From the NCBI GenBank assembly GCA_964411785.1, contig CAYPMJ010000010.1:1-30186 (forward strand): 30,186 bases of DNA. Direction: 5' to 3'. Made by a program: the position numbers and the translations under genes. This document shows, piece by piece, positions 6,397 to 13,289 of the stretch (position 1 is the first letter of the stretch; every line of letters begins with the position of its first letter). This DNA comes from RUG626 sp964411785 (GTDB lineage Bacteria; Bacillota; Clostridia; Oscillospirales; Oscillospiraceae). Under the pieces are notes generated by a model, which ran no database searches, was not told the DNA's origin, and worked only from the letters and a program-made list of their open reading frames with translations.

Positions 6397-7119
6397 TTAT
6401 TCCCCCTCCCGAAGCTTTAAGATCTGTCCCGTGAATATGAGATTTACATTCTCTATGCCGTTAAGCTCCGCAAGGTGCGCAACGGTTGTGCCGTACCTGC
6501 GGGCTATCCCCGAGAGCGTCTCACCCTTAACCACAGTGTGCTCTGCAGGTTCCTCTGTCTCTCTTGCCTCCTTATCCCCATACTCCACATACGGGAGCTT
6601 TCCGTGTTTTACCCAGTTTCTGCGGTTGTACCCGCTTTTAGCGCAGTTGCACGCCGTCACCTGCACGCAGTTTTTCCACCTCGGCGTACACTCCACCGCC
6701 AGCCCGTCGCCTATGTAAACACCGATATGTCCGTCCATCCACACCACTTCCCCTGTCTCCACCTCCGAGAAGTCCGTGGAGACATCCGAGCACCTGGTGA
6801 TCATGGTGTTGGCGCCGATGTCCGGGACGTCGTTTGAGCAGTACACTGCGCCTCCGTAGTTTGCTTTGGTGTCCCCGCACCACCCCCACAGCAGCCCCTT
6901 TATGAGGCACACGCAGTCAAACCCGAAGGTGTCCTCAGACGACTCCCTGATCATCTTCGTCCTCTCAGGTCTTCTGTTGTAGGCGTTGTTTTTCATGTAT
7001 CTCTCCCTGTTCTTCTCAGTCATGGGCGCTCCGAAGCAGCCCGAGACATAGAGCGTCCTGTGGTTTATCGCCGCATCAAGCGCAGCCGATGCAAGCTCCT
7101 TCCCCGTCTTTATCGCCAT
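6397..7119 (-). CDS. endolysin: NlpC/P60-type peptidase with C-terminal LysM
   Basis: 240 aa from ATG 7119, with GGGGGAG upstream. Residues 1-180 are a Cys-peptidase domain of the NlpC/P60-CHAP superfamily: FDCVCLIKG holds the likely catalytic Cys (C69) and MDGHIGVYIGDG the His (H131), with VECTPRW after it as the third element. After an acidic linker (EARETEEPAEH), residues 194-236 form one LysM (VVKGETLSGIARRYGTTV... LNGIENVNLI), which binds N-acetylglucosamine in the cell wall. There is no signal peptide, so export depends on the holin encoded just downstream. Substrate is peptidoglycan; the exact bond is not readable from sequence. Confidence 0.9.
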   Translation of the reverse strand: MAIKTGKELASAALDAAINHRTLYVSGCFGAPMTEKNRERYMKNNAYNRRPERTKMIRESSEDTFGFDCVCLIKGLLWGWCGDTKANYGGAVYCSNDVPDIGANTMITRCSDVSTDFSEVETGEVVWMDGHIGVYIGDGLAVECTPRWKNCVQVTACNCAKSGYNRRNWVKHGKLPYVEYGDKEARETEEPAEHTVVKGETLSGIARRYGTTVAHLAELNGIENVNLIFTGQILKLREGE

Positions 7120-7138
7120 CTTTCACTCCCCCTGAAAT

Positions 7139-7450
7139 TTACATGCCAAGCCGGGTAAACACAAAGCCCAGGAGAATTCCCGCAACAGCCGTCACCACAT
7201 ACCCGACGACCTTCCGCCACATCTCCCCGTCCCGGCCCTCCAGCGTCTCCAGCTTCTTCCCCTGTCTCTCCTGCTCCCTGGCCATGTTCTCCATGCTCAC
7301 CGCCAGCTTCTGCACCGACGCGGTGAGCGCAGTGATCTCCCTGACATTCTCCTCTATAATCGAGATACGTCTGCTCTGTCTGCTGTTAGCCTCGTCCATA
7401 CGCCTGACAAACTCCTCATGCTCCCTGAGCGTGACAAATTCATCGTTCAC
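7139..7450 (-). CDS. XhlA-like haemolysin/holin-associated protein
   Basis: 103 aa from GTG 7450. An amphipathic, charged coiled-coil region covers about residues 5-75 (REHEEFVRRMDEANSRQSR, then ITALTASVQKLAVSMENM), followed by one membrane span near the C-terminus (VVGYVVTAVAGILLGFVF). That is the layout of XhlA (PBSX) family proteins, which sit in the membrane and assist holin/endolysin lysis. It lies directly upstream of the endolysin with a 19-base gap. A DUF-type membrane-anchored phage protein is the alternative label. Confidence 0.78.
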   Translation of the reverse strand: MNDEFVTLREHEEFVRRMDEANSRQSRRISIIEENVREITALTASVQKLAVSMENMAREQERQGKKLETLEGRDGEMWRKVVGYVVTAVAGILLGFVFTRLGM

Positions 7451-7524
7451 TTTATCTCCCCCTCACCTTAAATCTCAGACGCCTGAAGAAACCGCACGCC
7501 TTTCCTTTCATCGTCTGCCGCTGA

Positions 7525-7764
7525 TCACTCCGCCGGCACCTGCCCTTTGTCCTCCTGCGCCGGCTTTACCGCAATGTCCATTGCATTTCCCGGCACAAGT
7601 TCAGCCACCGCTCCGCTTTCATCCAGCACCACGTCTACGTACGGGAAGGAATCCGGTATTTTTACGCTCTCCGGGACCTTCACCCAGCCCTCCGGGATTT
7701 CGGGCGGTGTGGTGCTCTGGTTTGCGTGCGCACCGTTTTTGAACGGTTCAAGTCTTATTATCAT
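7525..7764 (-). CDS. small conserved phage protein downstream of the tail fibre
   Basis: 79 aa from ATG 7764 (GGGAGAAG upstream). It starts MIIRLEPFKNGAHANQS and continues EIPEGWVKVPESVKIPDSFPY, then a short beta strand and a Pro/Glu-rich tail. The MIIRLEPFxNGAHxNQ opening is one I associate with small genes after tail-fibre genes in Clostridia prophages. In longer phage proteins similar segments precede a receptor-binding tip. No catalytic motif is present. A fibre accessory or chaperone role is inferred only from position. Confidence 0.7.
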   Translation of the reverse strand: MIIRLEPFKNGAHANQSTTPPEIPEGWVKVPESVKIPDSFPYVDVVLDESGAVAELVPGNAMDIAVKPAQEDKGQVPAE

Positions 7765-7777
7765 CTCACTTCTCCCC

Positions 7778-8428
7778 TCATCCTATCCCCACATAGTAGT
7801 ACCTGCCCCGTCCTGAGTAGTTATACTGTCCCTCGGCGCTGCCCGAGTAGAAGCTGAAGGTGTTCCCCTCCCAGGTTGCATTCACGTAGTAGTCGCCGTT
7901 TGACGCGGCGGCGGAGGACGTATATATCTGCGTCGCCCCCCGCACCGCCAGAAGGTGGGGGTAGTATGTGGAGTGCCTCTGATTGAAGATCGCCACTATC
8001 TTCGGCGGGAATCCGAACGTCAGCACATTGGGGTTGCTGCTGCCGTACACGTTTGTGCCGACGTAGGAGCCGTACTCTATCTTCGCTACCGTCACATCCC
8101 CGCCCACGTCCGAGATGCTCTCCGGAAGCTGTGACAGCGGCACCTTCCCGTCCGCGTCCAGGGTGGCGACGCCGCATGCAGCGCCCTTCTCAGCGGAGGG
8201 TATGCCGTCGGCGGAGATTGTGAAGACAGAGCCGGCCTCACTTAATGTGATCATCTCCCCGGCAGCAAGGGTGATGGCGTTAAGGCCGTTTATTGTGGCG
8301 TCAAGGCCGGGCGCTCCGTCGTCGCCCTTCTCTCCCTTCTCACCCTTCTCCCCCTGCGGTCCCTGCACAAGATTAAGCGCCCCGACGGACACATTAAGCT
8401 CCTCAGGTGACGTAAGCACCGTCTCCAT
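7778..8428 (-). CDS. collagen-like tail fibre / receptor-binding protein
   Basis: 216 aa from ATG 8428, with AGGAGG eight bases upstream. It begins with an N-terminal attachment segment (SPEELNVSVGALNLV). A short collagen-like run follows (GPQGEKGEKGEKGDDGAPG, six triplets, about residues 24-42), then a linker typical of phage fibres (IPSAEKGAACGVATL, DGKVPLSQLPESI). The C-terminal 100 residues are beta-rich (VGTNVYGSSNPNVLTFGF ... YYVGIG) and Tyr/Ser/Gly-rich, as expected of a trimeric tip that contacts the host surface. This is probably the host-range determinant. It follows the Ig-like/baseplate gene by one base. Confidence 0.82.
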   Translation of the reverse strand: METVLTSPEELNVSVGALNLVQGPQGEKGEKGEKGDDGAPGLDATINGLNAITLAAGEMITLSEAGSVFTISADGIPSAEKGAACGVATLDADGKVPLSQLPESISDVGGDVTVAKIEYGSYVGTNVYGSSNPNVLTFGFPPKIVAIFNQRHSTYYPHLLAVRGATQIYTSSAAASNGDYYVNATWEGNTFSFYSGSAEGQYNYSGRGRYYYVGIG

Positions 8429-8429
8429 A

Positions 8430-8753
8430 CTAGAGCACCTCCTCGCTCACGGCGTCCACCACATTTATGTAGGCTATTCTTCTCGCCCCCGCCACATTGC
8501 CGCCGTTGAATTTAACCCGCACGTCAACGGACACGACGCCGTTTGCGGGGAATTTAAACGTCTCCTCCTGGGTGAGCGGCACATAGAAGCACCCGTCGTC
8601 GCCGTCATACCTAACCTCCCCGGGGTACATCCTTCGCACATCTCCCACCATGAACTCAGCCGCCGTCACATCCCCTATTGTGAGCGCCCCGCTGCCCAGC
8701 GTGACCCTCACAGGCAGAAAGTACGCGTCCCCCTGTTTCATCCATGCGGCCAT
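8430..8753 (-). CDS. Ig-like/baseplate-upper-type phage structural protein
   Basis: ATG 8753 is favoured (GGGAGG ten bases upstream, just after the adaptor stop); further in-frame starts lie upstream at 8771. About 107 aa, all beta: KQGDAYFLPVRVTLGSGAL, VTAAEFMVGDVRRMYPGEV, VPLTQEETFKF, VSVDVRVKF. The QGD...LPVRV...VEFMxG pattern resembles the N-terminal Ig-like domain of BppU-type baseplate proteins and stand-alone relatives next to fibre genes. It probably joins fibre to tail. It lies between the adaptor and the fibre in the same operon. Confidence 0.7.
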   Translation of the reverse strand: MAAWMKQGDAYFLPVRVTLGSGALTIGDVTAAEFMVGDVRRMYPGEVRYDGDDGCFYVPLTQEETFKFPANGVVSVDVRVKFNGGNVAGARRIAYINVVDAVSEEVL

Positions 8754-8757
8754 TTTT

Positions 8758-9165
8758 CTACCACCTCCCAAATGAGCCGTACTCTATCCCGCCGTAGATA
8801 TCCACGCTCTCAGCTTCCGATGCGTCCCTTGCCAGAAAGGCGTCCCGCAGCTGCTCATATCTCTGCTCATAGAAGCTGGCGGCGGCGGGGTTTTCGTCCA
8901 CGAGGAGATTTGCCGCAAGGCCGTAATTTAAAACCCCGAGGCTATAGGTGTCAGGCACGTTTAAAACCACGTCCTCCAGCGACTCCACCGTCACAAGGCT
9001 CCCGGCGCCGCTCAGCATCAGGTACTCGGACGCCAGGGCGTTTAAGATCCCCGGCGTCCTGTTCTCGTACTCGGCGGTGTCAGTGGTCCTGGCGGAGCCG
9101 GAGGCGTCTAGCTCGTCCATGAGCGCCATTGCGGCGTCGAACACGTCCCCGGCTGTCACCATCAC
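8758..9165 (-). CDS. head-tail adaptor (T7 gp11 / gp6-like connector)
   Basis: 135 aa, starting at GTG 9165 or the adjacent ATG 9162, overlapping the capsid stop. Mostly alpha-helical: a helix with VFDAAMALMDELD, a helix RTPGILNALASEYLML, an extended VESLEDVVLNVPDTYS, then NYGLAANLLVDENPAAASF and YEQRYEQLRDAFLA. The LxxGLAANLLxDENPxxAxFYxxRYEEL pattern is characteristic of connector proteins that cap the portal. With the gp12-like nozzle in the same operon, a gp11-like adaptor is the natural reading. A Tyr/Gly tail (IYGGIEYGSFGRW) could be the docking arm. Confidence 0.75.
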   Translation of the reverse strand: MMVTAGDVFDAAMALMDELDASGSARTTDTAEYENRTPGILNALASEYLMLSGAGSLVTVESLEDVVLNVPDTYSLGVLNYGLAANLLVDENPAAASFYEQRYEQLRDAFLARDASEAESVDIYGGIEYGSFGRW

Positions 9166-10214
9166 TCGTCCACCGCCTCCGCAATGGGCGAATTGACAAG
9201 CCCTGACTTTGAGGCGTACGCCCGCACGGTCATGCCGGCTGTGGTGGTCACCGCCTCAGTGTACGTCTTCGCCGTCCCTGAGGTCTTGGGGTCCGTGCCG
9301 TCGGTGGTGTAGATTACAGTCTCCCCTGCTTCCCCTGTTATCGTGGCGCTGTGGTCGGATATTGCGACCGTGGGCGCCTGGCACATGCCGCTCTGGGCGT
9401 ACACGTAAAGCCCGTTAACCTTGTTTCCAAGCACGAAGGAGTCAAAATAGAACCGGCACTCCGCCAGATCCCCGTCTATGCCGGGCGGGTCCTTGTGCAC
9501 GCGGAACGTCTGAAGGCGCATGGGGTCCACCGTGGCGTTCCTGTACTTTATGAGGAAGCACACCCCGGCGGGGAAATAGCTGTCCGGCACAGGCACAACC
9601 TTCATCCCGTCAAGCTCGCCCACTATGCCGTTTGAGAGAGCGCCCTGGCCCAGTCTCTCTATGCCCATGATCTGGTCAGACAGCTTCACCTTCGTAAAGA
9701 GGCTCTGTCTTATGAAGAGCGTCCTGCCGGACACCGGCACGAGACTGTTTGACATCTCAGCGCCGGCGTCGAAGATGGCCGCCATGACGGTGGAGGAGGT
9801 GAGGGCCGTGGAATTTACCTTCCCCATCCCGGCTCCGTTCATCCACCTTGAGAAGCGATACCTGTCAATGAGCGGCGTGCACACCTCGTCCCAGTTGGTG
9901 CGCAGTCTGCGGGCGGCGTGCTTAAGGTTAAGCTGCTCTGCGGCGTTGCCGCGGTCGATGGTGAATGTGAAGGCCTTGTCCTGTCCCATGGTGAGCTCCT
10001 GCACCGTATCCCCCAGCTCATTTGCCGTGCCGAAGCGGCTCTGGCCGGTGCGCGTGTAGTCCCCCACCGGCACGCTGTCCACGCTGTACACCTTCACCGA
10101 CCGCACGCCCGAGAACTCATAGGCGTGCCCGGCGTGCATGTCCGTGAGCGAGCGCTGTCTGAACCGCTCGTCCACCTTGTCCGAAAATCTGCTTGTGAGA
10201 TTTATTTCTGCCAT
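9162..10214 (-). CDS. major capsid protein (HK97-fold type) with C-terminal CHB_HEX/Ig-like domain
   Basis: 350 aa from ATG 10214. Residues 1-275 look like an HK97-fold coat of the T7/P22/N4 type: NLTSRFSDKVDERFRQRSLT at the N-terminus, FTIDRGNAAEQLN, an LIDRYRFSRWMNGA helix region, GRTLFIRQSLF and a beta-rich C-part with VHKDPPGIDG. It follows the scaffold and precedes the adaptor, the usual capsid position. Residues from about 278 form an added beta domain (PTVAISDHSATITGEAGE, VIYTTDGTDPKTSG, MTVRAYASKSGL), which fits the chitobiase/beta-hexosaminidase C-terminal-like fold seen on phage surfaces. It would project from the capsid and may bind glycans. The capsid call rests on position and fold pattern, not on an alignment. 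Confidence 0.83.
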   Translation of the reverse strand: MAEINLTSRFSDKVDERFRQRSLTDMHAGHAYEFSGVRSVKVYSVDSVPVGDYTRTGQSRFGTANELGDTVQELTMGQDKAFTFTIDRGNAAEQLNLKHAARRLRTNWDEVCTPLIDRYRFSRWMNGAGMGKVNSTALTSSTVMAAIFDAGAEMSNSLVPVSGRTLFIRQSLFTKVKLSDQIMGIERLGQGALSNGIVGELDGMKVVPVPDSYFPAGVCFLIKYRNATVDPMRLQTFRVHKDPPGIDGDLAECRFYFDSFVLGNKVNGLYVYAQSGMCQAPTVAISDHSATITGEAGETVIYTTDGTDPKTSGTAKTYTEAVTTTAGMTVRAYASKSGLVNSPIAEAVDE

Positions 10215-10215
10215 T

Positions 10216-10293
10216 TTACCTGTCCCCTTTCATTTTTCCGTTTACCTTACGTCCCTTCCCCGCCTTAAAAGCGCCTCTTTCAGCCTCAGTCAT
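10216..10293 (-). CDS. possible 25-aa basic peptide between scaffold and capsid
   Basis: ATG 10293 overlaps the scaffold end and opens MTEAERGAFKAGKGRKV, continuing to a stop at 10216-10218, one base before the capsid ATG. The product is strongly basic (Lys/Arg/Gly). It could act in coupling scaffold and capsid translation. Length alone cannot prove it is expressed. Confidence 0.3.
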   Translation of the reverse strand: MTEAERGAFKAGKGRKVNGKMKGDR

Positions 10294-10813
10294 CACCGTA
10301 CCAAGCGCTCTCCCAGCTCTGGCTCTCCGTGGCCCTGCCCGCGCTTTTCTGGCTTCCGGCGCTCTTCTCCCTGTTTCTCCCCCTCTGCTCAAGGGCTCCC
10401 AGGCGCTCGCGCAGTCCCCTGTTCTCCTCGCGAAGGGAGCGGGCCTCAAAGCGGCTGTAGGCGGAGGTGAGGCTCTCCCCGCCCCGCACAGCGTCCCAGA
10501 CCTCCCTTGGTATGTCCGATGCCATGACGTCAGGGTACGCCCTTATGAACGCCGCAAAGTCCTCCTGCCCGGGATTTAGCGCATCCCCCGCTCTGACGCC
10601 GGGCGTCAGAGCGCTCTCCGGCTTTAAAGCTGCGGGCTTTAAAGCTGCGGCAAGGTCCTTTTTAGGTGATTGCCCCGCCCTGTCGCCGCCCCCCTCCTGC
10701 GCCGGATTATCGCCTCCCATCCTGCCATCCCGGCTCTCCTTTGTCCTTAGCGCACCTTCATCGCCAGGGCCCTCCTTCTGTCCCTCCTGCATGTCCTTTA
10801 GCTTCTCCTCCAT
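10286..10813 (-). CDS. capsid scaffolding protein
   Basis: 175 aa from ATG 10813 just upstream of the capsid gene. It is highly charged and Gln/Glu/Lys/Ala-rich, with an unstructured first half (KESRDGRMGGDNPAQEGGG, tandem AALKP repeats). A conserved helical block DFAAFIRAYPDVMASDIPRE then VWDAVRGGESLTSAYSRFE follows, then a coiled coil (LREENRGLRERLGALEQ) and a basic tail before WESAWYGDD. That arrangement is typical of Firmicutes phage scaffolds, which guide procapsid assembly and then leave or are degraded. Two curiosities lie inside the coding DNA: a 12-1-12 palindrome (10589-10613) and two exact 15-bp copies (10620-10649). Confidence 0.85.
   Translation of the reverse strand: MEEKLKDMQEGQKEGPGDEGALRTKESRDGRMGGDNPAQEGGGDRAGQSPKKDLAAALKPAALKPESALTPGVRAGDALNPGQEDFAAFIRAYPDVMASDIPREVWDAVRGGESLTSAYSRFEARSLREENRGLRERLGALEQRGRNREKSAGSQKSAGRATESQSWESAWYGDD
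10589..10613. repeat. perfect 12-1-12 palindrome inside the scaffold gene
   Basis: CGCTCTGACGCC (10589-10600), one G, then GGCGTCAGAGCG (10602-10613). As RNA it would form a GC-rich stem, with three or more bases in the loop after opening. It encodes SALTPGVRA in the scaffold linker. Next to it GGCTTTAAAGCTGCG is repeated exactly at 10620-10634 and 10635-10649, giving the AALKP duplication. Confidence 0.85.
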
Positions 10814-10862
10814 CGTCTTATCTCCTTTCGCTTTTTTAATCGGTTATCAGGGGAGCTCCCCC

Positions 10863-13289
10863 TCACCTTACAAAGCCTGTGCCCCGCACCCTTATGTCCG
10901 CTGAGACGACCGTGGCGGCTGTGTCCGCTCTGTCGCTCACGAGCCGGAGCTTATAATATGTGAACTTCTTTGCCTTGAGCCTGACCCGCTCCATCTCCGG
11001 CACGGCTCCGGCGTTGTCCGCTGTGAAGCTGTACTCGGCAAAGTCGCTTCTCCTGTCCGTCTCGGCCGTCACTGCCAGGTATCCCGCCCTCTCGGGCCTT
11101 ATGCCCACCCACAGCATGGCGGAGTTCTTCCTTCGGAAATCCGCTCCGAAGTCCATCGCCCCCGACTCCCACACCGCCTCCACCGCCCTGCCGTCGTCCG
11201 TGAGGCAGTCGTCTGAGAAGTGCACCAATGTGCCCTCCGCGGTGCCGTAGTAGACCTCGTCCTTGTACACCAGCATGCACACTGCCGGGAACGCGGTGTA
11301 GGTGTACCACGCGTCCACCTCCACATTGTTGACCAGCGCCGTGCCCGTGGTACCGTAGACGTAGTACTCGTGGGTAAGCTTGTCATAAAAGGCTCTGGCG
11401 GACTCAAGGTCCAGGTCTCTCATGCTCCTCTCCACCCGCTGTGACACCCGCTCGGCGTTTCTCTGATCCCCCGTTATGTTCCCGTTTGACCCGCTCTTCC
11501 ACTCGATGACGCTACGCCCGTCTATGGTTCTGGGCCTGTTCTCCACAAGGCACGCCTGTCCCATGGCGCAGTTGCCCACGTCCCTGTTCACCGGCGTCAC
11601 CGTAAAGCCCGCTGTGACGCGCCCGTCCGGAAGAGTTATCGTCTCGTACCCCATGGACCAGGCGGAGTCCAGCTTGAAGCAAAGAAGTCTGTTGTAGTGT
11701 CTTATCATGGCAGTGATGGGCGTGTTGGCGTCGCCCACCGACGCCTCGTTGAGCTCCGGGAAGTAGTCAGCCCTGGCGTTTCCGTCGTGGTCAAGGCCGG
11801 AGTAGATGGTTCTGTTTGACCCGTCGCCGTAGAGAAACACCCTGGTGTCCTGTGCGCCGTTATATAGCTCGGCGTAACGCATGGATGTGACCTGTTCACG
11901 CTGCTTTGTGTCCACGCTCCAGGCTATCTCAAGGGTGTTTGTCCCCCTCTGAGGAGGCGCGTCAAATGTGACCGTCCCCTCCTCAAGGTCGGCGGTGCAG
12001 CCCTCCAGCTTGCCGCCGGAGGCAATGTCCCTCACATAGTCGAGGGAGGAGAGATTGCCCTCAGGAAGAGTAAAGGTCAGAGACTCCCCGTCCGGTGAAA
12101 ACCAGGAGCGCCTTGCCCCGCTTAAGAGATTTACTCTCTCAAGCTCCGTGCCGCCCCCCTCCGGCGGCACGGATATTGTCACAATCGGCCTGTAGCCCTC
12201 CACGGGCATGAGCGTCACGCCGTCCCACACCATATACTCATCGCCGTTGAGTATATATAGCTTCTCCTCAAACCCGAACATGCACACATCGTTGTCCGTG
12301 CCGAGAAGTCCGCAGGACACCTTCTCCCACTCCCCGTTCGTCAGCTTAAGCTCCCAAAGGTGCCCGTTGCACGCGGCGCAGATGACCTCCCTGCCGCCCA
12401 CAAAGCCTGACCACAGCCCACGCACCGCCGTCCCAGCTTCGTTGACGCTGGTGGACGTCTCGGAGAAGCGCCAGTAAAAGTGCGCCTCCTCCAGGGAAGT
12501 CATGATCAGGCTGAGCTTAAACCACGGGTCTGAGTTGACATTCCACCAGTTCTCCCCGTCGGGGTCATAGCCAAAGGAGCCGATTATGCCCTCCATGGAC
12601 TCGTCCGGGGAGGCAAGCGCCTTAAGCTGCTCAACACCGGGCGGTGCGCTCTCGGCTGCGTATATGACCACGGGGAATGTCTCGCTGCTCATGAGCGTGA
12701 GCTTGCCGGCTGCGGGGCCCCAGGTGACGGTGGGGTTGGTCAGTGTCCAGTCGGTCCCGTCCCAGGTTATCTCGTCGCACTGCAGAAAGTATGCTCGGAT
12801 GGGGTCATCGGTGTAGGCCGGGCCCTCAAGGGATACGGAACTTCTGCGCACCTCCGTTCTCTCCCTGGCCTCACACCCCCGGAACCTCCAGACAGCGCCC
12901 TGGTCATCCATGCAGTAGTACCCGACGTACTCCGAGGCGTTTTCAGCCGTGACGGTGACCGTCTCCCCGTCCATCACCGGGTTTCCCGCGCTGTCTGACT
13001 TAACGCGCGGAGCCATCGCAAATTCAGCGCCGCTCTCGCAAAACTCCTTAAGGAGCGTCCTTGGCTCATCATCTATAAGCACGTTATATGCCGTTGTAAG
13101 CTTGGCAACTGTCTTAGAGCCCGGGCGCTTTTGAAGTGCGCCGCCCGATGTCACCCGGAAATTCCTGCACACGGAAGCCTCGCCGAATCTCAGCGACGCC
13201 TCCCCCTCCGGCGCCTCGTTCACGCCAAGCCATCGCTTTATGTTGTATACGCTCTCGTTTACGTTCGCTGAAACCGTCGCCAAGCTCAT
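10863..13289 (-). CDS. podovirus tail nozzle protein (T7 gp12 / tail tubular protein B-like)
   Basis: 808 aa from ATG 13289, overlapping the portal stop by four bases (ATGA). Near the N-terminus, ASVCRNFRVTSGGALQKRPG (about residues 39-58) is the hallmark of short-tailed-phage nozzle/stabilisation proteins (C/A-N-F-x-V-x-x-x-G-x-L-x-x-RPGT). T7 gp12 is 794 aa, almost the same length. The rest is beta-rich with repeated short strands and WDG/VWD motifs (EYMVWDGVTLMPV, LYGDGSNRTIYSGL, GTLVHFSDD), consistent with a beta-propeller-like body. It would form the hexameric tube tip below the adaptor. Placing it between portal and scaffold, rather than after the capsid as in T7, is unusual. This gene is the main evidence that the element is podovirus-like. 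Confidence 0.82.
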   Translation of the reverse strand: MSLATVSANVNESVYNIKRWLGVNEAPEGEASLRFGEASVCRNFRVTSGGALQKRPGSKTVAKLTTAYNVLIDDEPRTLLKEFCESGAEFAMAPRVKSDSAGNPVMDGETVTVTAENASEYVGYYCMDDQGAVWRFRGCEARERTEVRRSSVSLEGPAYTDDPIRAYFLQCDEITWDGTDWTLTNPTVTWGPAAGKLTLMSSETFPVVIYAAESAPPGVEQLKALASPDESMEGIIGSFGYDPDGENWWNVNSDPWFKLSLIMTSLEEAHFYWRFSETSTSVNEAGTAVRGLWSGFVGGREVICAACNGHLWELKLTNGEWEKVSCGLLGTDNDVCMFGFEEKLYILNGDEYMVWDGVTLMPVEGYRPIVTISVPPEGGGTELERVNLLSGARRSWFSPDGESLTFTLPEGNLSSLDYVRDIASGGKLEGCTADLEEGTVTFDAPPQRGTNTLEIAWSVDTKQREQVTSMRYAELYNGAQDTRVFLYGDGSNRTIYSGLDHDGNARADYFPELNEASVGDANTPITAMIRHYNRLLCFKLDSAWSMGYETITLPDGRVTAGFTVTPVNRDVGNCAMGQACLVENRPRTIDGRSVIEWKSGSNGNITGDQRNAERVSQRVERSMRDLDLESARAFYDKLTHEYYVYGTTGTALVNNVEVDAWYTYTAFPAVCMLVYKDEVYYGTAEGTLVHFSDDCLTDDGRAVEAVWESGAMDFGADFRRKNSAMLWVGIRPERAGYLAVTAETDRRSDFAEYSFTADNAGAVPEMERVRLKAKKFTYYKLRLVSDRADTAATVVSADIRVRGTGFVR

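Noticed and set aside
7778..8428. Diversity-generating retroelement target in the fibre gene
   Set aside because: No reverse transcriptase gene or template repeat is visible in the window.
8115..9122. Open frame of 335 codons on the plus strand
   Set aside because: Antisense to fibre, Ig-like and adaptor genes; composition is Arg/Ser/Pro-rich as expected of a shadow frame.
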